NCBI RefSeq assembly: GCF_948948975.1
Contig: NZ_CARBVX010000015.1
Location: 1 to 52,924, forward strand
Origin: an uncultured Lactobacillus sp.
GTDB lineage: Bacteria > Bacillota > Bacilli > Lactobacillales > Lactobacillaceae
Direction of reading: 5' to 3'
DNA length: 52,924 nt
Positions 6,192-14,266 of this stretch are shown here, piece by piece. The notes below the pieces were generated by a model. The model made no database searches and was not told the origin of the DNA. It saw only the letters and a program-made list of their open reading frames with translations. The translations under genes and the position numbers were made by a program. Numbering within the stretch: position 1 is the stretch's first letter; each line of letters starts with the position of its first letter.

Positions 6192-7814
6192 TTGATTACT
6201 GTCTCAGATTTAAGTTTAAATTTATCTGGTCGTACTTTATACGAAGATGTTAACTTGAAATTCACTCCTGGTAATTGTTATGGAGTAATTGGTGCTAATG
6301 GTGCCGGTAAGTCAACTTTTTTAAAACTGCTAGAAGGTAAGATCGAACCTACTACTGGTAATATTTCCATTGATGCTAATGAAAGAATGTCGAGCTTGAA
6401 TCAGGATCACTTTGCTTTCGAAGAATTTACTGTTTTAGATACAGTAATTCAGGGGCATAAGGAACTTTATCAAGTGATGAAAGATAAGGACGAACTTTAT
6501 TCTAAAGCTGATTTTAGCGATGAAGATGGAGTTAAAGCTGCAGAACTAGAATCTAAATTTGCTGAACTTGACGGTTGGAATGCCGAAGCAGACGCATCTA
6601 AGCTTTTGCAGTCTTTAGGCATACCAGAAGACTTGCATCAAAGTAAGATGAGTGAATTACCAGAAGCTGAAAAAGTTAAAGTATTATTAGCACAAGCCTT
6701 ATTTGGTAATCCTGATATTCTTTTACTTGATGAGCCTACTAACGGTTTAGATGTTCATACTGTAAACTGGCTTGAAGACTTTTTAGCTGATTATCCGAAT
6801 ATTGTTATTGTAGTTTCTCACGACCGTCATTTCTTAAACCAAGTATGTACACAAATGTGTGATGTTGACTATGGAAAAATTCAATTATACATGGGTAATT
6901 ACGATTTCTGGTATGAATCAAGTAAGCTTGCAAGTGAATTAGCAGCTAACCAAAATGCTAAAAAAGAAGAAAAAATAAAAGAACTACAAGAATTTATTGC
7001 TCGTTTCTCAGCAAATGCTTCCAAATCAAAACAAGCTACTTCAAGAAAGAAACAATTAGAAAAAATTACTCTTGATGATATTAGACCATCTTCTCGCAAA
7101 TATCCTTATGTAAAATTTGAAATGCACCGTGACCTAGGAAACGATTTACTAAAAGTAGAAGATGTATCTTATAGTGTTGATGGTGAAAAGATTTTGGACC
7201 ATGTTTCGTTTATAGTGCGTCCGGGTGATAAAGTTGCATTTTTATCACGCAATACTTTAGCAACCACTGCTTTGATGGATATTATTGCTGGTAAAGTTAA
7301 GCCAGAGAGTGGTACTGTGACTTGGGGTCAAACTACTGCTTATAACTATATGTCACGTGATTTAAATGCTAACTTTAATAATGATGAATTAACGATTTTA
7401 GATTGGCTTCGCCAATATGCTACTAAAGAACAAGATGATAATACTTTTTTACGTGGCTTTTTAGGTAGAATGCTCTTTTCTGGTGAAGAGATTGATAAGA
7501 AGATTAAGGTACTCTCTGGTGGAGAAAAAGTTCGTTGTCAACTTTCAAGAATGATGCTTGAACCGGCTAACGTTTTGGTAATGGATGATCCTACTAACCA
7601 TTTGGATTTAGAATCAATTACTTCTCTTAACGACGCTTTGAAAGATTACCAAGGTTCAATCTTATTTACATCTCACGATCATGAATTTATTCAAACTATC
7701 GCGGATCATATTATTGAGGTCGGCCCTAAAGGAATTGTTAGTCGTGCAGATACTAGCTATGATGAATTTTTAGATAACCCAACTATTCAAGATAATGTTC
7801 AAAAAATATACTAA
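6192..7814 (+). CDS. ABC-F type ATPase with one degenerate ATP site
   Basis: A 540-residue soluble protein with two ABC domains and no membrane segments, resembling the YkpA/YbiT branch of ABC-F proteins, which act on ribosomes. Domain 1 has an intact Walker A (GANGAGKST, residues 34-42) and Walker B (LLLDEPTN, about 175) but a degenerate signature (LPEAEKV, about 155). Domain 2 has an intact signature (LSGGEKVR, about 441) but a degenerate Walker A (SRNTLATTA, about 350) and Asp in place of the catalytic Glu (MDDPTNHLD). A linker of about 80 residues rich in Lys and Gln separates them. Start is TTG with AGAGAGG upstream. Specific role (translation factor or resistance) cannot be told. Confidence 0.85.
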   Translation: MITVSDLSLNLSGRTLYEDVNLKFTPGNCYGVIGANGAGKSTFLKLLEGKIEPTTGNISIDANERMSSLNQDHFAFEEFTVLDTVIQGHKELYQVMKDKDELYSKADFSDEDGVKAAELESKFAELDGWNAEADASKLLQSLGIPEDLHQSKMSELPEAEKVKVLLAQALFGNPDILLLDEPTNGLDVHTVNWLEDFLADYPNIVIVVSHDRHFLNQVCTQMCDVDYGKIQLYMGNYDFWYESSKLASELAANQNAKKEEKIKELQEFIARFSANASKSKQATSRKKQLEKITLDDIRPSSRKYPYVKFEMHRDLGNDLLKVEDVSYSVDGEKILDHVSFIVRPGDKVAFLSRNTLATTALMDIIAGKVKPESGTVTWGQTTAYNYMSRDLNANFNNDELTILDWLRQYATKEQDDNTFLRGFLGRMLFSGEEIDKKIKVLSGGEKVRCQLSRMMLEPANVLVMDDPTNHLDLESITSLNDALKDYQGSILFTSHDHEFIQTIADHIIEVGPKGIVSRADTSYDEFLDNPTIQDNVQKIY

Positions 7815-7823
7815 TAATAAAAA

Positions 7824-7860
7824 TAAGGAAACTTCATAGGAGAAGCTTCCTTTTTATTTT
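7824..7860 (+). terminator. Terminator after the ABC-F gene
   Basis: AAGGAAACTTC and GAAGCTTCCTT pair with one mismatch, followed by a T-rich run. Confidence 0.8.
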
Positions 7861-7911
7861 TGAAAAAAAGAGTAATATAGGGACTATAAAAGATATAAGG
7901 AGGAAGTTTAT

Positions 7912-8892
7912 ATGTGTACCTCAATTGTTTATAGTTCAAATAATCATCATTATTTTGGTCGAAATCTAGACTTGGAAATTTCTTTTGGTGAACATCCTGT
8001 AATTACACCAAGAAATTATGAGTTTCAATATCGTAAATTACCAAATAAAAAGGCAAAATATGCCATGGTTGGGATGGCGATTGTAGAAAATAATTATCCA
8101 CTATATTTTGATGCAGCAAATGAAGAAGGGCTAGGAATTGCTGGTCTTAATTTTGATGGTCCGTGTCATTATTTTCCAGAAAATGCGGAGAAAAATAATG
8201 TTACACCATTTGAATTAATTCCTTATTTGTTAAGTCAATATACTACGGTTGCAGAAGTAAAAAAAGCATTGAAAGATGTTAACTTAGTAAATATAAACTT
8301 TTCAGAAAAACTACCACTTTCTCCACTTCACTGGTTAATGGCTGATAAGACTGGTGAGTCGATTGTTGTAGAATCGACTTTAAGTGGATTACACGTTTAT
8401 GATAATCCAGTTCATGTTTTAACCAATAATCCTGAATTTCCAGACCAGTTACGTAACTTAGCTAATTATAGTAATATAGCACCTGCACAGCCTAAAAATA
8501 CTCTTGTTCCAGGTGTTGACCTTAATCTATATAGTCGCGGGTTAGGGACTCATTTTTTGCCAGGAGGAATGGATTCAGCCAGTCGGTTTGTGAAAGTAGC
8601 TTTTGTTCGTGCACATTCTCCTCAAGGAAATAATGAATTAAGTAGTGTAACAAATTATTTCCATATTCTACATTCAGTTGAACAGCCAAAAGGAACGGAT
8701 GAAGTAGGACCAAATTCTTATGAGTATACAATTTACTCTGATGGAACTAACTTGGAGACAGGAACGTTTTATTATACCAATTATGAAAATAATCAAATTA
8801 ACGCCATTGAATTAAATAAAGAAAACTTAGATGATGATGAGTTGATAGATTACAAGTTGATTGAAAAGCAAACAGTTAATTATCAAAATTAG
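7912..8892 (+). CDS. bsh: Conjugated bile salt hydrolase
   Basis: Choloylglycine hydrolase cleaves glycine- or taurine-conjugated bile acids in the cytoplasm. The 326-residue protein starts MCTS, so Cys2 becomes the N-terminal nucleophile after Met removal. Further expected catalytic residues are visible: Arg17 and Asp20 (GRNLD), Asn80 (GLNF), Asn173/174 (TNNPEF) and Arg226 (SASRF). I recognise the sequence as the Lactobacillus gasseri/johnsonii type. Binding site AAGGAGG. It is monocistronic and shares a bidirectional terminator with the convergent XRE gene. No adjacent bile transporter is present, unlike the cbs loci of some johnsonii strains. Confidence 0.95.
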   Translation: MCTSIVYSSNNHHYFGRNLDLEISFGEHPVITPRNYEFQYRKLPNKKAKYAMVGMAIVENNYPLYFDAANEEGLGIAGLNFDGPCHYFPENAEKNNVTPFELIPYLLSQYTTVAEVKKALKDVNLVNINFSEKLPLSPLHWLMADKTGESIVVESTLSGLHVYDNPVHVLTNNPEFPDQLRNLANYSNIAPAQPKNTLVPGVDLNLYSRGLGTHFLPGGMDSASRFVKVAFVRAHSPQGNNELSSVTNYFHILHSVEQPKGTDEVGPNSYEYTIYSDGTNLETGTFYYTNYENNQINAIELNKENLDDDELIDYKLIEKQTVNYQN

Positions 8893-8904
8893 ACTATAAA
8901 ATAA

Positions 8905-8943
8905 AAAACTTTGCCAGATAGAAGATATCGGGCAAAGTTTTTT
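8905..8943. terminator. Bidirectional terminator between bsh and the XRE gene
   Basis: AAAACTTTGCC and GGCAAAGTTTT form an 11-bp stem with T-runs on either strand, serving both convergent genes. Confidence 0.9.
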
Positions 8944-9331
8944 ATTTGTTTTCTTTAGAAAAAGTATTAATTATGGTAATAAAACTTTTAGCTAAAGCTT
9001 CTTCCTGCTCAACAGGAAGTTTTTTCATGTCATTTGTAAGCTTGTCAAGAAAAACACGGTCATTGCTTAACTTACTTGCAAATGCCTGTGGTTCAGGAGT
9101 TTTGGATGATTCATCAATTAAAGTAATTACGGATGTTTGTAGTGCTTTTGCAATCGCATCTAATTTTTGAATACTGATATTTTGGTTACCTGTTCTTTCA
9201 ATCTTAGAGATGAAATTCACTGATAGACTACTGAATTCCGCAAGGTCTTCTTGAGTCATTCTCAAACTCCTGCGCCTTTTTTTGATCGCAGTTCCTAAGT
9301 TGTCTATCACTTCAATCACAATTCCTTTCAC
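8942..9331 (-). CDS. XRE-family transcriptional regulator
   Basis: A 129-residue protein with a Cro/C1-type helix-turn-helix at about 12-67 (AIKKRRRSLRMTQEDLAE, then SLSVNFISKIERT and ISIQKLDAIAKAL). The C-terminal half is a helical tail with no known sensor domain. The start is uncertain: GTG codons occur at 9331, 9319 and 9310, and the only ribosome-binding-like AAAGGA lies inside the first few codons, so a product from 9310 is possible. It is convergent to bsh; a regulatory link to bsh is not shown by the sequence. Confidence 0.85.
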   Translation of the reverse strand: MKGIVIEVIDNLGTAIKKRRRSLRMTQEDLAEFSSLSVNFISKIERTGNQNISIQKLDAIAKALQTSVITLIDESSKTPEPQAFASKLSNDRVFLDKLTNDMKKLPVEQEEALAKSFITIINTFSKENK

Positions 9332-9531
9332 ACAGATTTCTGCCTGCGCTTTTTAGAATAAAGTTAAACTGTAATTAAATGAAGAATTTATAATATTATC
9401 TTTCTTCATTTAGTATATTCATACACCTAAACCATTGAGTATAAACACTAGTTGAATAAGTATTATGAAGTAAAAGTATAGATTTGACGTTAGGAAATTG
9501 AGAGAAGCAAATAGCAGTATATCAAAAAAGA

Positions 9532-9571
9532 TAAGTTTCATATAGTTATTTTATTAAAACTTAAGAAACTT
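9532..9571 (-). terminator. Likely terminator of the nuclease operon
   Basis: On the minus strand, AAGTTTC and GAAACTT pair around a large AT loop and are followed by a T-run. The stem overlaps the stop codon. Moderately convincing. Confidence 0.5.
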
Positions 9572-10412
9572 TACTGGTTCCGTTTGAGTAATTTAAGTTT
9601 ACGCCATCTTGAACATTAAATATATAAACATGGAAGTGAACATCATTTGAATTGATTGATTGGCCCTCCATTTCTACACCACGAGCTAGTAACTCATTGT
9701 TTCTGAAAATTGGAGTAACTCGATACCGAACATAATTTGATGGGGAAGCTTTTAGATAAGTGGCCACCTCGTTTTCATACATTAACATATCGGGGTCATT
9801 TAAGTGTCTAGTCCCAGTCATTAAATTTTTCCAATTATTATTTTGACCTGTGAGTTGATAACCAATTAAATGAGAACGATTATAGAGCCAATGGTCATTT
9901 ATTTTCTTATTATGCCAGCCAGTTGGATTGACATGTAGTGGCTCTCGTTTTGTTTTTGGCATTAAGGAACTATTTAAAAGTGCATTTGCTGCAGTTACAC
10001 GATTTTGTGAATCAAGATCGCCATATTTTTGCCAGGCGCCATGACTCGTATCTAAGTCTTGCTTTGAAAAATCTGGATTATTATTGTTCACGTTAACAAC
10101 AGTTTTTCCCGTATAATCAAGACTAGCTAATTTTTGTTTACTTAAAGATTCAACTGCATTTGGATTAGTGTAGTTTTTTAATTGCTTTTGAAGATCAGCT
10201 ATCTTTTTATCTAAAGAGCTAATTTTCTTCTCAATTTTTTTGTTCTTCTTTTTTAAATTATTAGCCTCTTTTTGATCACTATAGTCATACTTATATTTTT
10301 TAGCGACTTTAGTATCGTTAGATGAACTAGCTTGAACAGTATATGTTTGGCTAAGTCCGAGAGAAAACAAAAGGGTAACTGTTAAAAATTCGGTAATTTT
10401 CTTATGTTTCAT
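9561..10412 (-). CDS. Secreted DNA/RNA non-specific endonuclease (EndA/DNA-entry type)
   Basis: A 283-residue protein with a signal peptide (KHKK, hydrophobic 8-20, AxA-like TVQASS), a Lys-rich coiled coil at about 45-82, and a C-terminal beta-beta-alpha-Me nuclease domain. Key motif NRSHLIG (178-184), where His181 would be the catalytic base, followed by GTRHLNDPDM and MYENEV (about 200-216) supplying the metal-binding Asn. This family degrades extracellular nucleic acid or takes part in DNA uptake. The start overlaps the stop of the upstream gene by one base (TAATG), so both are co-translated. Confidence 0.88.
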   Translation of the reverse strand: MKHKKITEFLTVTLLFSLGLSQTYTVQASSSNDTKVAKKYKYDYSDQKEANNLKKKNKKIEKKISSLDKKIADLQKQLKNYTNPNAVESLSKQKLASLDYTGKTVVNVNNNNPDFSKQDLDTSHGAWQKYGDLDSQNRVTAANALLNSSLMPKTKREPLHVNPTGWHNKKINDHWLYNRSHLIGYQLTGQNNNWKNLMTGTRHLNDPDMLMYENEVATYLKASPSNYVRYRVTPIFRNNELLARGVEMEGQSINSNDVHFHVYIFNVQDGVNLNYSNGTSKVS

Positions 10413-11098
10413 TATCTTTTGGCCTTTCTATAACCAGCATTAATTGCGTCTTGTTCACTGTTAAAGTAAACGGCATTAGCTGAATTCATATGGTAGCCTG
10501 CTTGACCAGGTACGTGGTAGATTTTTGAATTACTGTTTCCGACAATTGTTCCTTGGTTACCAGTATAAAGATCACCGTGATTAGAAGAACTACTAGTATT
10601 TGCTTCCTGACGTTGAGCAGCTTTTTGCTGTTCTTCAGCTTCTTTTTGACGGGCCTTGGCCTCTTTTTTAGCTGCCGCTTCAGCCTTTTTTCTTGCTTGT
10701 TCAGCTTCTTGTTTTTGTTGTTCTTCTTTTTCTTGGTAATCATCAAGTTGCTGTTTTAACTTGTCATATTCAGCTTGTTTATTCTTTTGTTCTTGTTTGA
10801 GAACCTTAGCTCTAGCTTTTTCTTTATTAAGTTCTTTAGTTCCAACTTTTTTAGTGACTGTTTTATGAACTATTCTGCTGCTTTTGGCTAAGGCGTCCTC
10901 ATTACTTGAAGTAGTGGTTGTGCTGCTTGGGCTAACAGCTAGACTTAGTAAAACGAATAAAGCGATTGTTACACAATTTGCCCAAAAAACTTGATGTTTG
11001 TTTTTCTTAAAAACAAATTTTTTTAGTAAATAATATGGAAGTAGATAAAACCAAAAGAGAATCCACATTATTATTTTGACAATATTATTTTTCATCAT
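10412..11098 (-). CDS. Membrane-anchored coiled-coil protein with C-terminal sunset (Ada-like) domain
   Basis: The start is set at the ATG-ATG pair after GGAG (11095-11098). An upstream in-frame ATG at 11125 has no binding site. Two hydrophobic segments near the N terminus are followed by a long Lys/Gln/Glu/Ala coiled coil (about 80-160), a Ser-rich linker and a compact C-terminal module (KIYHVPGQAGYHM, then VYFNSEQDAINAGYRKAKR) that matches what I know as the sunset domain, often paired with nucleases. The usual metal-site Cys of the Ada-like fold is replaced by Gln-Ala here. It lies upstream of and overlaps the nuclease gene, suggesting a surface partner that anchors or presents it. Confidence 0.75.
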   Translation of the reverse strand: MMKNNIVKIIMWILFWFYLLPYYLLKKFVFKKNKHQVFWANCVTIALFVLLSLAVSPSSTTTTSSNEDALAKSSRIVHKTVTKKVGTKELNKEKARAKVLKQEQKNKQAEYDKLKQQLDDYQEKEEQQKQEAEQARKKAEAAAKKEAKARQKEAEEQQKAAQRQEANTSSSSNHGDLYTGNQGTIVGNSNSKIYHVPGQAGYHMNSANAVYFNSEQDAINAGYRKAKR

Positions 11099-11177
11099 TC
11101 TTTCTCCATTCTTAAATATCCTCATGTATCAGGATAATATAATGATTTCGATAAGAAAATAAAAAATAAAAAAAGAC

Positions 11178-11206
11178 TTGACGAAAATTGATTAAGATTA
11201 TAATAT
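11178..11206 (+). promoter_or_regulatory. Promoter of the T-box metQNI transcript
   Basis: TTGACG (11178-11183) with TAATAT (11201-11206) at 17 bases, or the better TATAAT (11199-11204) at 15. It sits just before the T-box leader. Confidence 0.6.
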
Positions 11207-11229
11207 GTTTTTAACAATTAACTTAAACA

Positions 11230-11497
11230 TTTTGCTAGTTGAGTAAATTGGTGATGTTTTTTTAGAGAGTCTACGTGTGGTGGAAGTAGATAAAGCAACT
11301 GATTGAAGATGGACTAGAGATTAAAATGGTGGTAACGAATTTTAATAATAAGTTATCAACGGAGTTGCGACCGTTAAAAACGCAAGGTAATTCTTAATGA
11401 AAATTAGGAGCTACTTACTAAGGTCATTTATGTGAGTAAATGACAAATCAAAGGTGGTAACGCGAGCACTCGTCCTTTTATGGATGAGTGCTTTTTT
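11230..11497 (+). promoter_or_regulatory. T-box leader with methionine (ATG) specifier and terminator
   Basis: The base of stem I pairs CTAGT (11235-11239) with ACTAG (11313-11317). The codon just inside it is ATG (11309-11311), one purine before the helix, so it should read tRNA-Met. AGAGAG and GGTGGAA elements of stem I are present (11264-11284). The canonical T-box sequence AAAGGTGGTAACGCG is at 11450-11464; its TGGT would pair with an ACCA acceptor end. The terminator is GCACTCGTCC/GGATGAGTGC plus six T (11466-11497). A second GGTGGTAACG sits in the loop of a 7-bp hairpin at 11331-11355. It controls the methionine transporter: uncharged tRNA-Met switches expression on. Confidence 0.93.
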
Positions 11498-11514
11498 GTT
11501 TGGAGGAAAGTATA

Positions 11515-12369
11515 ATGCATAAGAAAAGAATTAGAAATCGAATAATTTGGTCACTAGTAGCAGTTTTAATTGTAATTGCGGGATGGTTTAGTTTTGGGCC
11601 AACTAGTAACACTACCAAGAATCAAAAAGAGGTAGTAGTGGGTGTAGTTGGTCAAACGAAACAAGATGCTGAAATTTGGAAAAGTGTAGCAGAAACTGCT
11701 GAAGAAGAGTATGGTATAAAAATTAAAATTAAGAATTTTACTGACTATAATCAACCAAATAAGGCGCTTCAAAATGGTGATATTGATCTAAATGCTTTCC
11801 AGCACTACACATTTTTAAATGCCTGGAATAAAGCAAATCATGGTTCACTAGTCGCAATTGGGAATACTTATATTGCTCCAATTAGGTTGTATTCAAAGAA
11901 ATATAAGAGCATTAAGGATTTGCCACAAGGCGCTACAATTGCAGTACCAAATGATGCATCTAATGAATCAAGAGCCTTATATGTCTTGAAAAATGCTGGA
12001 CTAATTAACTTGAAAAAGGGCGTTAAACTTGCAACGGTAGCTGATATTACTTCAAATCCTAAGGGACTAAAAATTAAGGAAGTTAGTGCAGAACAAACAG
12101 CACGAGTAATTGATGATGTAGATGCAAGTATTGTTAATAATACTTATGCCGTTCCTGCTAAATTAGGCGATAAGCAAACAATTTATATTGAGCCTTTGAA
12201 TAAAGATTCTGAACAATGGATTAACATAATTGTCGCAAATAAAAAAGATAAGAATAACAAAATTTACAAGGATTTAGTTAAGGCATATCAAACTGAAAAA
12301 ACTAAGAAATTATCTGACAAGCTTTATGGTAAGACTGAAGTTGCAGCTTGGGGATTGAAATTAAAGTAA
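11515..12369 (+). CDS. metQ: Methionine ABC transporter substrate-binding protein (NLPA family), non-lipoprotein
   Basis: The start is ATG at 11515 after GGAGG; an in-frame extension back to 11488 would begin inside the attenuator terminator. The 284-residue protein has a basic N terminus and one hydrophobic helix (about 10-26), then the NlpA/MetQ fold ([41 protein letters not shown]). It binds methionine outside the membrane. There is no Cys lipobox near the helix, so it appears to be held by an uncleaved membrane anchor or be released, unlike typical MetQ lipoproteins. First gene of metQNI; 16 bases to metN. Confidence 0.93.
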   Translation: MHKKRIRNRIIWSLVAVLIVIAGWFSFGPTSNTTKNQKEVVVGVVGQTKQDAEIWKSVAETAEEEYGIKIKIKNFTDYNQPNKALQNGDIDLNAFQHYTFLNAWNKANHGSLVAIGNTYIAPIRLYSKKYKSIKDLPQGATIAVPNDASNESRALYVLKNAGLINLKKGVKLATVADITSNPKGLKIKEVSAEQTARVIDDVDASIVNNTYAVPAKLGDKQTIYIEPLNKDSEQWINIIVANKKDKNNKIYKDLVKAYQTEKTKKLSDKLYGKTEVAAWGLKLK

Positions 12370-12385
12370 GAGGAGGAGCAGTCTA

Positions 12386-13435
12386 ATGGCAGCACAAATT
12401 GATTTGAAAAATATTACCGTTCAATTTGGACAAAATAAAGCAGTTAACGATGTAAGTTTAGAAATAAATAAGGGTGATATTTACGGCGTAATTGGATTTT
12501 CTGGAGCCGGAAAATCCACTTTAGTAAGAACAATCAACTTACTTCAATATCCTTCTGCTGGATCAGTAGAGGTTAATGGAACGGTATTGTTTAAAGATAA
12601 TAAATTGCAGATTAGCAAGAAGCAATTGCAAGAAAAAAGACGCAAAATTGGGATGATTTTTCAAAATTTTAACCTCTTAAACGAAGAAACTGTTATTGAA
12701 AATGTTGCTTTTGCGCTACAACATAGTCGCCTATCTGATCAGGAATTAGAGGAAAAATCTCTTCATTTGTTAGAATTAGTTGGCTTAAAAGATAAGGCAG
12801 ATTTTTATCCGGCTCAGTTATCTGGAGGTCAGCAACAGCGTGTAGCTATTGCGCGTGCCCTGGCAAATGATCCTGATATTTTGATTTCTGATGAAGCGAC
12901 GAGTGCCCTTGATCCAAAAACTACTAATCAAATCTTAGATTTATTATATGATCTAAATAAGAAATTAGGTCTAACTGTTGTTTTAATTACCCATGAAATG
13001 GATGCTGTAAAACGTGTGGCAAATAAAATTGCAGTAATGGAAAAGGGAAAAGTAATCGAAAAAGGTGAGTTAAGAGAAGTTTTCTTACACCCTCAGAAGC
13101 AACTTACTCGTCAATTTGTAGGTGGGGCGTTGCAGGCTCAACATATTTTGAATACTTATAACTTTGATAAATTAGCTGAGAACGCAGAATTGTATCAATT
13201 AGTTTATAGCATCAATGATGTAACTAAATCAGTTGTGGCTGATTTAGATGTTTCATTGAATACAAAAGCAAGTATTTTATATGGAAATGTAGAAGTTCTA
13301 AGTGGTGAACCAATAGGAACACTTGCAATTTTATTAAATTTAAATGAATTAAAGCAAAAAGAAGCTGTTAAATTCTTGGAGAGTAAAAATGTTGTTGTAA
13401 CGAAGTTAGATAAAGGAGTGCTGACTAATGATTAG
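12386..13435 (+). CDS. metN: Methionine ABC transporter ATP-binding protein
   Basis: A 349-residue ATPase with Walker [10 protein letters not shown] (about 38-46), signature [12 protein letters not shown] (about 144), Walker B ILISDEAT (about 167) and switch His in LITHEMD. The C-terminal 90 residues form the NIL domain, which binds methionine and inhibits transport when the amino acid is abundant inside. The binding site is AGGAGGAG. The last 8 bases overlap metI, coupling translation. Confidence 0.96.
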   Translation: MAAQIDLKNITVQFGQNKAVNDVSLEINKGDIYGVIGFSGAGKSTLVRTINLLQYPSAGSVEVNGTVLFKDNKLQISKKQLQEKRRKIGMIFQNFNLLNEETVIENVAFALQHSRLSDQELEEKSLHLLELVGLKDKADFYPAQLSGGQQQRVAIARALANDPDILISDEATSALDPKTTNQILDLLYDLNKKLGLTVVLITHEMDAVKRVANKIAVMEKGKVIEKGELREVFLHPQKQLTRQFVGGALQAQHILNTYNFDKLAENAELYQLVYSINDVTKSVVADLDVSLNTKASILYGNVEVLSGEPIGTLAILLNLNELKQKEAVKFLESKNVVVTKLDKGVLTND

Positions 13436-14129
13436 TTTTTTCACTAAAAACTTTCCTAATGTAGTAGCCCTAGGTTGGGGCGGAGATGCTGGTTGGGGAA
13501 CAGCTATTTTCCAAACCTTATTTATGACTTTTTGGTCAGCTATTTTTGGAGGAATTCTAGGTTTAATTTTTGGGTTATTATTAGTTTTAACAAAACCAAA
13601 AGGAATTTTAGCTAATAAAGTAGTTTATTGGATTGTTGATAAAATCGTATCGATTTTTAGAGCTGTACCATTTATTATCTTGTTAGCGTTTGTTGCTCCA
13701 GTTACCCAAAAAATTGTTGGAACTCAAATTGGGATGAAAGCAGCTTTAGTACCATTAACTTTAGGTGTGTTCCCATTTTTTGCTAGACAAGTTCAAGTTG
13801 CACTTGAAAGTGTAGATAAAGGAAAGATTGAAGCTGCAGAAGCATTAGGTGCTTCAACCAAAGATATTATTTTTGACGTATATTTAAGAGAAAGTAGATC
13901 TGAATTAGCTCGAGTTTCAACCGTGACTTTGATTAGTTTAATTGGGTTAACTGCAATGGCCGGAGCTATTGGTGCTGGTGGCTTAGGTAATACAGCCATT
14001 TCATATGGATACAATAGATTTAATAATGATGTGACTTTGGTAGCAACTTTATTAGTTTTATTATTGGTATTGATTGTTCAAGTGGTTGGAGACCTAATTG
14101 CTAAGAAGTTGAATCATCAAGAACGATAA
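13428..14129 (+). CDS. metI: Methionine ABC transporter permease
   Basis: A 233-residue membrane protein with five or six spans and the permease EAA loop ([21 protein letters not shown], about 136-155) that docks onto MetN. A GGAG-like site lies in the metN end and the start ATG overlaps the metN stop. It completes the methionine uptake system and is followed by a terminator. Confidence 0.95.
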   Translation: MISFFTKNFPNVVALGWGGDAGWGTAIFQTLFMTFWSAIFGGILGLIFGLLLVLTKPKGILANKVVYWIVDKIVSIFRAVPFIILLAFVAPVTQKIVGTQIGMKAALVPLTLGVFPFFARQVQVALESVDKGKIEAAEALGASTKDIIFDVYLRESRSELARVSTVTLISLIGLTAMAGAIGAGGLGNTAISYGYNRFNNDVTLVATLLVLLLVLIVQVVGDLIAKKLNHQER

Positions 14130-14179
14130 GCGTATAGCATTAAAAAAGTATTTTTAGTATAATTTAATACAATTATATT

Positions 14180-14206
14180 AGCGAAGAATTATATTCTCCG
14201 CTTTTT
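14180..14206 (+). terminator. Terminator of metQNI
   Basis: AGCGAAGAAT and ATTCTCCGCT pair imperfectly, followed by five T. Confidence 0.7.
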
Positions 14207-14266
14207 GTATGCCCTTTCATTTAAATATAGCTTATAATGAAGATAATGAAAACGGAGGACAAAAAT

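Noticed and set aside
8942..9331. XRE protein as direct regulator of bsh.
   Set aside because: The two genes are convergent and share only a terminator; no operator at the bsh promoter was identified.
10486..10759. ORFs on both strands of 68-86 codons inside the coiled-coil gene, rich in Lys or Phe/Leu.
   Set aside because: Low-complexity shadows of the repetitive Lys/Glu/Gln coding sequence of the real minus-strand gene.
14246..14262. cre-like TGAAAACGGAGGAC before fumC.
   Set aside because: The right arm is simply the ribosome binding site; too many mismatches to the cre consensus.
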